From: an archaeon
GTDB taxonomy: Archaea; Iainarchaeota; Iainarchaeia; Iainarchaeales; CSSED10-239
Assembly: GCA_023230325.1 (NCBI GenBank)
Contig: JALNXN010000001.1
Location: 108,000 to 171,999, forward strand
Length of the DNA: 64,000 bases
Reading direction: 5' to 3'
The notes beneath the pieces were generated by a model. That model had not been told where the DNA came from. It saw nothing but the letters and a program-made list of their open reading frames with translations, and ran no database searches. Positions 45,117-53,016 of this stretch are shown in pieces (within the stretch, counting starts at the first letter, position 1; the number at the start of each line of letters is the position of its first letter). A program made the translations under genes and the position numbers.

Positions 45117-45401
45117 ATGAATTATAGAAAATTAATATTTTGATTATATGGTGTTGGAGTTTTATTATTTATTGTATCAGTTTTATTATATAATTTTTTA
45201 AATATTAATATAGTTATTGATATTACTACACATATAAATCTATTAGTGTGTGCTATTAACCCAATTTTTGCAATAATTAACTATATAAAAAACAAATCAA
45301 AAGAAAATTTATGGTTAATAATATTTACAGGAATAATATTCTTAATATTGTTCTTATTAATTTTACCGACAATTATTGATTTTTTTAAATTAGTTTTTTA
45401 A
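45117..45401 (+). pseudogene. membrane protein copy 2 with in-frame TGA
   Basis: MNYRKLIF then TGA (45141-45143) then LYGVGVLLFIVSVLLY and a frame open to the TAA at 45399. The TGA stands where copy 1 has TGG (Trp), so a single G-to-A change explains it. Read-through would give a 94-residue protein with three helices. The two genes are tandem duplicates and both are broken at different places. Confidence 0.7.
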
Positions 45402-45429
45402 ACTTTAGAAGAATAATAGACAGATAAAT

Positions 45430-45873
45430 ATGAAAGATAGACTAGTAATAAGAGCTGTTAAAAACGCAGACAAAGATTTTCTTGTAAAAGGAAATGATGA
45501 AATTAAAAGAGTTGAAAAACAGTCTAAAAGTGATAATGATGATTTAATTAGGTTATTTAAAGCATTAAAAAAGAAAAATATAAAAATATTAGAAAAAAAT
45601 AACAAGATTGTTGGTTTTATTGCATATGATCTTAATCATAAATTAATGTTTTATAGTAAACCTGCGTTTTGGATTTTAGAAATATACATAACAAAAACAG
45701 AAAGACAAAAAGGATATACAAAATTATTATATAAACATGTTTATAAAATTGCAAAAGAAAAAGGGTATAAAAATATTTACTGTGATGCTTATGCTGTTAA
45801 TAAAGATGCAATAACCTTTCATAAATTAAATAATTTCAGGCCAGTTTATACTGTATATGAAAAAAAGATTTAA
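45430..45873 (+). CDS. GNAT-family N-acetyltransferase
   Basis: 147 residues. IVGFIAYDLN and KPAFWILEIYITKTERQKGYTKLLYKHVYKIAKEKGYKNIYCDAYAVNKDAITFHKLNNF show the GNAT core: strand, the R-Q-K-G-Y-T acetyl-CoA loop, and the terminal helix with FHKLNNF. Substrate unknown; a protein, amine or antibiotic are possible. It follows the second broken membrane gene by 28 bases. Confidence 0.85.
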   Translation: MKDRLVIRAVKNADKDFLVKGNDEIKRVEKQSKSDNDDLIRLFKALKKKNIKILEKNNKIVGFIAYDLNHKLMFYSKPAFWILEIYITKTERQKGYTKLLYKHVYKIAKEKGYKNIYCDAYAVNKDAITFHKLNNFRPVYTVYEKKI

Positions 45874-45918
45874 ATTAAATTTTAATTTAGAAAATATCTA
45901 TTTTTAAAAAGTGGGCAA

Positions 45919-45939
45919 ATTTACATTATTTGTTGGACA
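45919..45939 (-). repeat. dispersed 21-bp motif, copy 1 (minus)
   Basis: On the minus strand it reads TGTCCAACAAATAATGTAAAT, the same as the copies at 54292 and 54404. It lies between the convergent stops of the GNAT and nitroreductase genes. Confidence 0.75.
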
Positions 45940-45952
45940 ACAAAAAATAATT

Positions 45953-46522
45953 TTACTTAAATTTACCTTCAATAAATATTTCTAAAAGATCTTTTCTATC
46001 TGAGATTACTTCCTTTTCTTGTAAATCTTTTGGAAGTACATCTTTTGATGCTGGTTTACCTACAACAAACATAGCTAATACATCATAGCTTTCTGGAATA
46101 TCTAAATTACTTCTAATCTTATTATAATCAAAACCAGACATGCCATGAATAACTAAGCCCATATCATATGCTTGTAGTGCCATATTTTGCCAAGAAGCAC
46201 CTGCATCAAATTGGTTTGTTTCTGATTTTCTATCAAATAAGAATTGGTCAGAAGTAATTACAACTAACACAGAACCATTTATTACCCAAGATTTATTAAA
46301 ATCAATTAATGGTTCAAAGAATAAATCCCAATCTTTACCTTTTTTAAAAGAAAATAAAAATTTCCATGGTTGACCATTATATGCAGATGGAGCAAACCTT
46401 CCAGCCTCAAATATAGTCATTAATTGTTCTTTAGTTATATCTTCTCCATTCATTGCCCTTGGAGAATGTCTATTTAATATTAAAGGATTTACCTTATATT
46501 TTGAATTTCTAAAATCAGTCAT
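45953..46522 (-). CDS. nitroreductase-family flavoprotein
   Basis: 189 residues with NRHSPRAMNGEDITKEQLMTIFEAGRFAPSAYNGQPW (FMN and NAD(P)H site) near residue 20 and the C-terminal DVLAMFVVGKPASKDVLPKDL element. The family reduces nitro groups, quinones or dehalogenates using FMN. It has no membrane segment. Start is an ATG with no strong ribosome binding site; about 80 bases of spacer separate it from the neighbouring gene. Confidence 0.85.
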   Translation of the reverse strand: MTDFRNSKYKVNPLILNRHSPRAMNGEDITKEQLMTIFEAGRFAPSAYNGQPWKFLFSFKKGKDWDLFFEPLIDFNKSWVINGSVLVVITSDQFLFDRKSETNQFDAGASWQNMALQAYDMGLVIHGMSGFDYNKIRSNLDIPESYDVLAMFVVGKPASKDVLPKDLQEKEVISDRKDLLEIFIEGKFK

Positions 46523-46605
46523 ATCTAATCACAATAATATTTAAGTTACAAACAATTTATATGTGTGTTGTATTTCATGTGTTTTAGAAATAAAAAAGAA
46601 AAAAA

Positions 46606-46866
46606 TTATTTCTTCTTTTTAGGTTGTACTGGTTTAATTAATCTTATAAAAACTGCAATTGAAAGCAACAAAGTTATAATATTTAAAAATGCAATATTAT
46701 TTAGACCAGCTAATATTCCATCAATAATTAAAGAAACAACTCCAATCATATATAAGAAAACAAACCATTTTTTAATTTCTCTTTCTCCATTCCATGTTGA
46801 GATTAACTGTATGATCCATGCAATTGAAACTACACTTAACCCAATTAAAGCCCAATATTGTATCAT
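46606..46866 (-). CDS. small three-helix membrane protein
   Basis: 86 residues: MIQYWALIGLSVVSIAWIIQL, a short polar loop with NGEREIKK, WFVFLYMIGVVSLIIDGIL, and a third helix ending in a KPVQPKKKK tail. No family is recognised. It resembles a lipid-bilayer PQ-loop/SemiSWEET-like fold in its size and three-helix layout, but the PQ motif is only weakly suggested by the C-terminal PVQP. Low confidence in function. Confidence 0.6.
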   Translation of the reverse strand: MIQYWALIGLSVVSIAWIIQLISTWNGEREIKKWFVFLYMIGVVSLIIDGILAGLNNIAFLNIITLLLSIAVFIRLIKPVQPKKKK

Positions 46867-46991
46867 AATTTAAAACTCCCTTTTTTATTTTTTTTATTTT
46901 TCTTATTTTAAATATAAATTTATTAAACAATATATAACCAGATATATTTTAAAAGTTTCTTAATTTTAAATTTTTAGAAAATAAAAAGAAT

Positions 46992-47789
46992 TTAAAAAAG
47001 AGCATCTAGAATGTAAACCTTATAATCTTTATTTTCATCAATTTTTTTTAAATCCCAATCACTTGACAACTCAATTTCTTTTAGTTTTTCTTTCCAAAAA
47101 TTATGTAATAAAGGATTTATATTTTGACTTAATAGTATACTGTTGTCTAAAGGTATACTTTGAACTTTTGCAGCTATATTTATGGTTTTACCAATCAGAT
47201 CAAAATGTTGTTTAATTTTATTATATCCAACAATTGTTTTAATAACCTCTCCTGAATTAATACCAATTCTGAAATTAAGTTCTGGCAAATTTTTTTCTTT
47301 AAGTAATGGGTTTAGAAATTTAATAATATACTTTTTCATAGTATATGCACAGTATAAAGCATTGTCATGCATTCCATTATAGTCAGGTTCTGGGAAAAAA
47401 CTAATAATTCCGTCCCCTACATATTTTAGAACATAGCCATTAAAGTTATGGATAATTGCACCCATTGCTCTTGAGAAAATTGTAATTATTTTTGCATTAT
47501 CTAATAAATTTAACTTTGTACTTAATTTTGTAGAGCCAACAATATCAATTGAAAGAATTACCATGTATTTTGAAAAACTATCTAATTTTGATAGGTAGTC
47601 TTCAGAAGGATCATATTCTTTTGAAATTTTGTAATTGTCATAGACTAGTGTATTAGAATTGTTTAGATATTTTTTTGCATCCTCTATTAGGTAGTTTAGA
47701 AAGTCATTCTCTTCAATTTTTGGAAAGGTACCTGGTTTTAAGGAATTTAGAAATTCTTCTGCACCTTGATTTAAGTAAGTTACACCCAT
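46992..47789 (-). CDS. class III adenylate cyclase
   Basis: 265 residues. The cyclase homology domain covers about residues 75-235: MVILSIDIVGSTKLS (first metal Asp), YVLKYVGDGIISFF (substrate Lys and second metal Asp), FRIGINSGEV, HFDLIGKTINIAAKVQ (transition-state Asn; the usual Arg is replaced by Lys). Lys and Asp at the substrate positions fit adenine specificity. The N-terminal 70 residues hold no recognised sensor domain. It would produce cAMP in the cytoplasm. The ATG at 47789 is preferred to a GTG at 47801 because of a GGTG upstream. Confidence 0.8.
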   Translation of the reverse strand: MGVTYLNQGAEEFLNSLKPGTFPKIEENDFLNYLIEDAKKYLNNSNTLVYDNYKISKEYDPSEDYLSKLDSFSKYMVILSIDIVGSTKLSTKLNLLDNAKIITIFSRAMGAIIHNFNGYVLKYVGDGIISFFPEPDYNGMHDNALYCAYTMKKYIIKFLNPLLKEKNLPELNFRIGINSGEVIKTIVGYNKIKQHFDLIGKTINIAAKVQSIPLDNSILLSQNINPLLHNFWKEKLKEIELSSDWDLKKIDENKDYKVYILDALF

Positions 47790-48053
47790 ATGATTATGCA
47801 CCGTTTAATTGTTTATAGAATTAGTTAATTATAGATATTAAAGATATGGACCAAATAGTTTAAATATATATTTTTTAAGATTAAAAAAATAAAATGAAAA
47901 GTATAATTAAATGATAAAACTAATAGTATTTGATTTAATGGATTGTATAAATTAAAGAGTTATAAATATAAAGCAACATTATACAATAATTTTGATCAAT
48001 TTCAGTAAGATTTAATTAAACTAAGTGCTGATATTTAATAAAAGGTTGAATTT

Positions 48054-48221
48054 ATGATTACTATAAATTTTAAGATTAGATCAGCTAAAATAAAGGATAT
48101 TCCTAAATTTCTTAAAAAAAATGCAAATTTTGTAATAGAAGGGTTAATTCCAATAAATAGATTGGATCTATTAAAAGAAGAAATTAAAATTATTAAAAAT
48201 TTTAAAAAAGGAGTAAATTAA
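48054..48221 (+). pseudogene. GNAT-like N-terminal fragment (55 aa)
   Basis: MITINFKIRSAKIKDIPKFLKKNANF resembles the start of GNAT proteins (I-R-x-A-x-x-x-D-I-x-x). It ends after 55 codons at TAA, before the acetyl-CoA loop would appear. It has an AGGTTG ribosome-binding-like site. It ends eight bases before the convergent 48230-49351 gene, so the rest may have been lost by recombination; a real small protein cannot be ruled out. Confidence 0.4.
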
Positions 48222-48229
48222 ATATAAAT

Positions 48230-49351
48230 TTAAATAAATAAAGATTGAAGACTAAATATTATTAAAAATAATAAGCCTCCAACTATAAAACTAAATATAT
48301 TTATGTGAAAACTAGATATTAATGCATATTTATAATCTATATTTAAAATCTTTTTAATAAAAATACTTTCAATTAATATAACAAATAATTCTAATATAAA
48401 AATAGATATAAAAATACTAAAATAATTTGCTAAAGTAAAGGTAATAATATTTAATATTATTAAAGATATTATAATTCTTTTTCTTTTATTATCAATAAAT
48501 GCATTTTTTATTTTATTCAATTTCAATAATAAAAACAACTCACAAAATGTAACTATAAATAAACCTAATAGATAATAGAGGATATTTTTTATATTTAAAT
48601 CTAAATTTCTATAAGAATACTTTTTTGATTTTAATTCATTATTTTCTTCATATAATGTGTATTTTGTAATTTTATTTCCAAAAGGATTATAAGAAAAAGA
48701 ATTACTTTTAATTCCCATTGTTAAAAATCTAGGTGATCCATCTTCACTAACATCTGTAGCAATTTTCTGCATATATAAATTATCATAATTTTCTTCTAAA
48801 AAAATATTAGTTTTCATATTAAATTTATTTATATCAAACTCAGACTGATTATTAGTAAATGACTGATTATTAGTAAATATATCATATTTATTTTTAGTAT
48901 CTATATTACTTAAAAATTTTAATCGTAAATCGGTATAGCCAGATCCTTTTCTAGTTGTTTCACTATAGTAAGCTTGATTTTCTAAAAAATAATTTAAAGC
49001 AAAATATAATTTAATACTATTTACATCATAATTTCCTTTTTCAATTGCATATACTTCTCCTGCATCATCTAAACGGTATTTATGATTAAACGCATTTGGT
49101 ATATTTAATATAAATTCGTCATTATTGTTATTTATTATTGTAACTTTTCCCATATTATTATTTGTACTAATTCTTAAAAAATAATAATTGTCATTAAATT
49201 GATCTATATTAGTAATATACCCTACATGATAATAATCTTTAATTGATTTTTTTAAAGGTGTTGTATTCCCATAAATTATTAATAGTGTTAATAAAATAAT
49301 AGATAATATTAAAATAAATAGCATTAAAACAAATAAATTTTTAAAAGTCAT
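48230..49351 (-). CDS. membrane protein with large external domain, unknown
   Basis: 373 residues: an N-terminal helix (about 7-28), an extracellular domain (about 30-255) with Tyr/Asn-rich strands, and five C-terminal helices. I recognise no family. Composition is AT-rich like the surrounding island. Its start is separated from a small divergent TM frame by 33 bases. A role in sensing or surface interaction is possible. Confidence 0.6.
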   Translation of the reverse strand: MTFKNLFVLMLFILILSIILLTLLIIYGNTTPLKKSIKDYYHVGYITNIDQFNDNYYFLRISTNNNMGKVTIINNNNDEFILNIPNAFNHKYRLDDAGEVYAIEKGNYDVNSIKLYFALNYFLENQAYYSETTRKGSGYTDLRLKFLSNIDTKNKYDIFTNNQSFTNNQSEFDINKFNMKTNIFLEENYDNLYMQKIATDVSEDGSPRFLTMGIKSNSFSYNPFGNKITKYTLYEENNELKSKKYSYRNLDLNIKNILYYLLGLFIVTFCELFLLLKLNKIKNAFIDNKRKRIIISLIILNIITFTLANYFSIFISIFILELFVILIESIFIKKILNIDYKYALISSFHINIFSFIVGGLLFLIIFSLQSLFI

Positions 49352-49384
49352 ATTTATATATAAATACTTAACTTTAAAAATATA

Positions 49385-49641
49385 ATGTTTAATATATATT
49401 TTAGATTTTATATATTTTCTAGAAAACAGTTTGTAATAATATTAGTAATTTGTATACTAATTGGATTTTTTATAATAGCTATAATTGCTTGGCCATTTGT
49501 TTTATTTAAAAATTTATTGTATATTATACAGACATAGTATTAATTTTTCTTTCTATAATGTTTATTTTTTGTATATTTACCAGATTTAAATTTTTAGAGT
49601 ATATTTTAAAAGATCTTGGATTGATTAAAGAAAAACAGTAG
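49385..49641 (+). pseudogene. frameshifted small membrane protein related to 51506-51718
   Basis: MFNIYFRFYIF then IILVICILIGFFIIAIIAWPFVLFKNLLYI ends at TAG 49535; a second frame shifted by minus one continues DIVLIFLSIMFIFCIFTRFKF to TAG 49639. The joined sequence resembles the 70-residue protein at 51506 in length, two-helix layout and the I-I-A-W-P motif. A frameshift near 49525-49535 explains both. The first half could alternatively be a 50-residue real protein. Confidence 0.5.
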
Positions 49642-49675
49642 ATATTGAAATTTCTTATTTAAAAAACAGAACATG

Positions 49676-49744
49676 TTGGGTAGATAACTTTATTTTTTAA
49701 AGTATAATTTGACAAAAAATTCAAATTATTAAGTTCTTCGGCCA
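49676..49744. repeat. 69-bp imperfect direct repeat, left copy
   Basis: Aligns without gaps to 51770-51838 with nine differences in 69 bases, and includes AAAGTATAATTT and AATTATTAAGTTCTT followed by GGCCA. Both copies follow small TM-protein genes and flank the AbiE-type operon. Confidence 0.8.
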
Positions 49745-49930
49745 GGTACCGAGTCTAGAAAAAGATATACACTTTTTGTAACATAATATATATTATAAAT
49801 AATAATTATAAGTATTTAAGAAAAACTTAACAATCTTAGTTTTAATTATGATGAATTTACCATAATTTGAATTAAATAAAACTAAGCAATATATAAACAA
49901 TAATTTTATAAATTGTTTTATATTACTATT

Positions 49931-49945
49931 ACATATAATATATGT
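49931..49945. promoter_or_regulatory. palindrome upstream of the AbiE operon
   Basis: ACATATA-A-TATATGT, seven perfect bases each side, ends 15 bases before the ATG. AbiEi antitoxins are known to repress their operon by binding inverted repeats here, so this is the expected place. The sequence is AT-only apart from two positions, so a chance match is possible; it may also act as TATA element. Confidence 0.35.
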
Positions 49946-49959
49946 AAATATGATTTGAA

Positions 49960-50592
49960 ATGAAATATAAATTAATTATAGATAAATTAAGATTATTAGA
50001 TAAAAATATAATTACTAAAGAAGAATTAACTAAATATTTAAATATATTAAATATTAATTATAATTCTGCAATAAACTATTTAACAAATAATAATTATTTA
50101 ATTACTATGTTTAGAGGAATCTTTTATATACTGTCAATTGAAGAAAGAGCTAAAAAAACAATTAATAAAAATATATTTGAATTATTAACAAAATCATTAG
50201 AACTAAAAAAAATAGATAAATGGTATTTTGCTTTAGATACTTCTTTAAAAATAAACAATATTAAACATGAATATGATAATATAATCTACATTATCAATAA
50301 TAAACTATATAGAAATAAAATACTAAAAATAAATGGATATAATATTAAAATTATTAAATTAAAAGATAATTTATTTAATTTTGGAATAAATAAAAATAAA
50401 TATTTAAAATATTCAGATATAGAAAAAACAGTTATAGATATTATATATTTAGATAAATATAATAGTATAAATGATAAAAATATATTAAATAAAATAAATG
50501 ATTTATTGTCATTATGTAATAAAGACAAATTAATTAAATACTCTAAAAAATATAATAAAACAACTAATAAATTTATAAAAGAAAACATATGA
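49960..50592 (+). CDS. AbiEi-like antitoxin with N-terminal winged helix
   Basis: 210 residues: an N-terminal helix-turn-helix region (about 1-60; IITKEELTKYLNIL, AINYLTNNNYLITMFRGIFYIL), a middle domain near 65-140, and a C-terminal AbiEi-type element YSDIEKTVIDIIYLDKY near 150, as in antitoxins of type IV toxin-antitoxin pairs. It would repress the operon and counteract the toxin. It overlaps the next gene by four bases (ATGA). The sequence is exceptionally rich in Asn, Ile, Lys and Tyr. Confidence 0.65.
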   Translation: MKYKLIIDKLRLLDKNIITKEELTKYLNILNINYNSAINYLTNNNYLITMFRGIFYILSIEERAKKTINKNIFELLTKSLELKKIDKWYFALDTSLKINNIKHEYDNIIYIINNKLYRNKILKINGYNIKIIKLKDNLFNFGINKNKYLKYSDIEKTVIDIIYLDKYNSINDKNILNKINDLLSLCNKDKLIKYSKKYNKTTNKFIKENI

Positions 50593-51506
50593 TTAAAAAA
50601 GAAGTAATTGATTATATATCAAATAAATTAAATATTAAAAATAAAGAATTAATAGAAAAAGACTTATTACTACATTTAGTGTTAGTTAAACTAATGAAAA
50701 ATAAATATTTTAAAGATAATTTTGTTTTTAAAGGTGGAACATGTTTAACTAAATGTTACTTAGGTTATTATAGATTTTCTGAAGACTTAGATTTCACCTA
50801 TATTAATCAAGATTATTTTAATAATAAGTCAGAAAAAAGAATTAGAAAAGATTTATCTTTAATAATAAATGATATTATAGCATTATTAGTAAAAATAACT
50901 AATAATTTAAACCTAGAATTTAGTGAAGATAAAACAAATACTAATAATTATGATTTTGGAGCAAATAATAAGTTTACTACTTTTAAGATATGGTATAAAT
51001 CACTAACTACAAATAGAAAAGGTTTTATTAAAATACAAATAAATTTTGTAGAACTATTTAAATATCCTTTAAAAAGAAGAAATAGTATTAATTTATTAGA
51101 GAATATAAATAAAAAAGAATTCTTATTTTTATTTGAAAATATGAATGAATTATTAGAATATCCTAAAATTAAAGTATATGATATTAAAGAAATATTAATT
51201 GAAAAAAATAGAGCAATATTAACTAGAAAAGCATTAAAAGCTAGAGATTTTATAGATATTTATTTGATACTAGAACATTTAAATAAAAATATTAAATTAT
51301 TTAAAAATAATATTGTTGAAAAAACAAAATTTATGTTAGATAAATATATTAAATATAATGAAAACTTAGAAGTTAGAAGAAAATTAGGTTTTGAATATAC
51401 TATTGGGGATGAAGAAAGATTATTATTAAAACCAATTAATAAGAAATTTGGTAAATTTACCAAAGATTTAAATATATTTTTTGAAAGTATAATTAAATCA
51501 TTTTAA
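50589..51506 (+). CDS. AbiEii-like nucleotidyltransferase toxin
   Basis: 305 residues with the DUF1814/AbiEii core: FVFKGGTCLTKCYLGYYRFSEDLDFTY near residue 45 (GG-T-x-L and the metal-binding DLD pair), EVLIEKNRAILTRKALKARDFIDIYLI-type helix (residues 195-225) and a C-terminal helical part. In the known systems AbiEii transfers nucleotides to tRNA or other targets and halts growth. Its start overlaps the antitoxin stop and its TAA overlaps the ATG of the third gene. Confidence 0.8.
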   Translation: MIKKEVIDYISNKLNIKNKELIEKDLLLHLVLVKLMKNKYFKDNFVFKGGTCLTKCYLGYYRFSEDLDFTYINQDYFNNKSEKRIRKDLSLIINDIIALLVKITNNLNLEFSEDKTNTNNYDFGANNKFTTFKIWYKSLTTNRKGFIKIQINFVELFKYPLKRRNSINLLENINKKEFLFLFENMNELLEYPKIKVYDIKEILIEKNRAILTRKALKARDFIDIYLILEHLNKNIKLFKNNIVEKTKFMLDKYIKYNENLEVRRKLGFEYTIGDEERLLLKPINKKFGKFTKDLNIFFESIIKSF

Positions 51507-51718
51507 TGTTAAATTACTTAGACATAACTATTACTTTTCTAAATAATTATTTAATTAACTTTATTTTAGATATAATAGCTTGGCCAATTATTACTTATGT
51601 AAATATTAGTTATGGTTATCAGATTATGTTATTTATAATAACTACAAGTATTATTGGATATTTTGCATATAGATATCCTGGATATAAAATTAGAATAGAT
51701 TATAGTAAATTTCAGTGA
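51506..51718 (+). CDS. 70-residue two-helix protein coupled to AbiE pair
   Basis: MLNYLDITITFLNNYLINFILDIIAWPIITYVN, then a second helix (about 38-55, IMLFIITTSIIGYFAY) and a tail YPGYKIRIDYSKFQ. Its ATG overlaps the toxin stop by one base, so its translation is coupled to the toxin. It resembles the broken TM frame at 49385, including the I-I-A-W-P motif. A third membrane gene is not part of classical AbiE; its role may be in toxin release, membrane attachment or immunity, but this is inference. Confidence 0.6.
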   Translation: MLNYLDITITFLNNYLINFILDIIAWPIITYVNISYGYQIMLFIITTSIIGYFAYRYPGYKIRIDYSKFQ

Positions 51719-51769
51719 ATATTGGACATTTTTATTAAAAAACACTTTTTTGTTAAAAAACAAAGTATC

Positions 51770-51838
51770 TTGGACAGATAGTTTTATTTTATAAAGTATA
51801 ATTTAACAACAAATTAAAATTATTAAGTTCTTTGGCCA
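51770..51838. repeat. 69-bp imperfect direct repeat, right copy
   Basis: Matches 49676-49744 in 60 of 69 positions. It follows the third AbiE-operon gene by 51 bases and precedes the HNH gene. Confidence 0.8.
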
Positions 51839-51884
51839 TCTACACCTACATAACTAATATATATTTTATATACCTAAAATATGT

Positions 51885-52256
51885 ATGGAATATAAAGATA
51901 GAAAAATTAATGGAATGCCAATTAGAGAATATAAAAGACAATGGGAGAAGAAAAATAAAGTTAAAAGAAGAAAGCAATCTAGAGATCAAGGAAGAATAAA
52001 AAAAAGAAGATTAGTAGAATATCTTGGTGGCAAATGTATGAAATGCAGTTATAATAAATGTTTAGGAATTTTAGAATTTCATCACATTAAAGAAAAAAGT
52101 TTTAAAATGAATGAAAAAATAGGAAATCGATGTAGTCTAGAATCTCTAAAAAAAGAAGCAGATAAATGTATGTTACTTTGCCCAAATTGCCACAGAGAAT
52201 TACACCATAATGAATACTTAAAAAAATACCCATTACCTAAAGAAATGATCAAATAA
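51885..52256 (+). CDS. HNH endonuclease
   Basis: 123 residues: a basic N-terminal half (about 1-45, KRRKQSRDQGRIKKRR) and a C-terminal HNH/zinc domain: GGKCMKCSYNKC, LEFHHIKEK, CMLLCPNCHRELHH, the CxxC...HH...CxxC...H arrangement that binds zinc and metal. It cuts DNA nonspecifically or in defence and mobile elements. It lies just right of the 69-bp repeat in the low-GC segment; a stand-alone enzyme with no visible partner. Confidence 0.8.
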   Translation: MEYKDRKINGMPIREYKRQWEKKNKVKRRKQSRDQGRIKKRRLVEYLGGKCMKCSYNKCLGILEFHHIKEKSFKMNEKIGNRCSLESLKKEADKCMLLCPNCHRELHHNEYLKKYPLPKEMIK

Positions 52257-53016
52257 TATAATTATGTAGACGTAACATTATGAATAAATCTTATGATAAT
52301 AGAATTTATCAGAAATTTAAAAAAAAGATTTCATACAATAAACAAAAATTTTCTAGACTCAAATCCAACCACACAATTAAATTCTACATAACACAAACAC
52401 ATTTTAAGACAATTCCAAAAGTAATGAAAAACAAAACTAACAAAAATAATTATGTAGCAACTTACTTTCCGATGTGTCAAAAAACCTGTTGCCACACAAT
52501 TCCACTTAATCATCATTTAGCCGAACTTTCAAGAGTGAAAAATTCCGTGTAAAATCAATGTTTATGGGAGTTGCCATCTATTGATCAATTACCCTACCCC
52601 TTTTGACCTATAAAATTAACTAAAAATTTAGAGAGAAATCTAAAAATCTAAAAAAGACAACTATTTATTTAAAACTACTGAAAATATTTTTTAGAAAATA
52701 TATTTGAGCAAAATAATAGATCAAAAAATAATGATAAATAAAATCAAAACAAAAATTTACAATATAAAAAAATTATTTTAAAAAAGTATGTCCAACAAAT
52801 ACTGTAAAATGATCTGAAAAAAAATCTTTATAAAATATTAAAAAAGAAAAATAAGAAAAATAAAAAATAATTAAAAAATACAAACTCTAATTACAGATGC
52901 GAAACATATACATAACAAAAAGTTAATTAAAGATAATGCACATACATTATTATAAATATAATTTTTTTTAAATCTTGAAAATTTATTAATAAATCACAAC
53001 ATTCATCTAAAACAAT
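52257..53016. other. gene-poor stretch in the variable island
   Basis: No convincing gene was found. A 90-codon frame (52280-52552) has no start context and unusual composition. A G+C-richer patch at 52470-52610 with GGGAGTTGCCATCTATTG may be a decayed gene or an unannotated RNA. Copy 2 of the dispersed 21-bp motif (52789) lies within, and the last 150 bases are almost pure A/T. Confidence 0.5.
52789..52809 (+). repeat. dispersed 21-bp motif, copy 2
   Basis: TGTCCAACAAATACTGTAAAA: two differences from the copies at 54292 and 54404. It lies alone in the gene-poor stretch. Confidence 0.65.

Noticed and set aside
44803..45401. Recoding of TGA as Trp, suggested by TGG in copy 1 aligned with TGA in copy 2
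   Set aside because: TGA ends intact genes elsewhere (for example at 234, 24716 and 44800), so the standard code applies; nonsense mutation is simpler.
46565..46873. Plus-strand frame opposite the small three-helix protein
   Set aside because: The minus-strand frame has cleaner membrane helices and a basic tail after the last helix; the plus frame is its antisense shadow.
52360..52400. tRNA-like T-arm (ACTCAAATCC) after the HNH gene
   Set aside because: No matching acceptor or anticodon stem could be traced around it; no tRNA gene was found anywhere in the window.
52280..52552. A 90-codon plus-strand frame after the HNH gene
   Set aside because: No ribosome binding site, unusual composition compared with neighbours, no recognisable fold; treated as noise in a gene-poor stretch.
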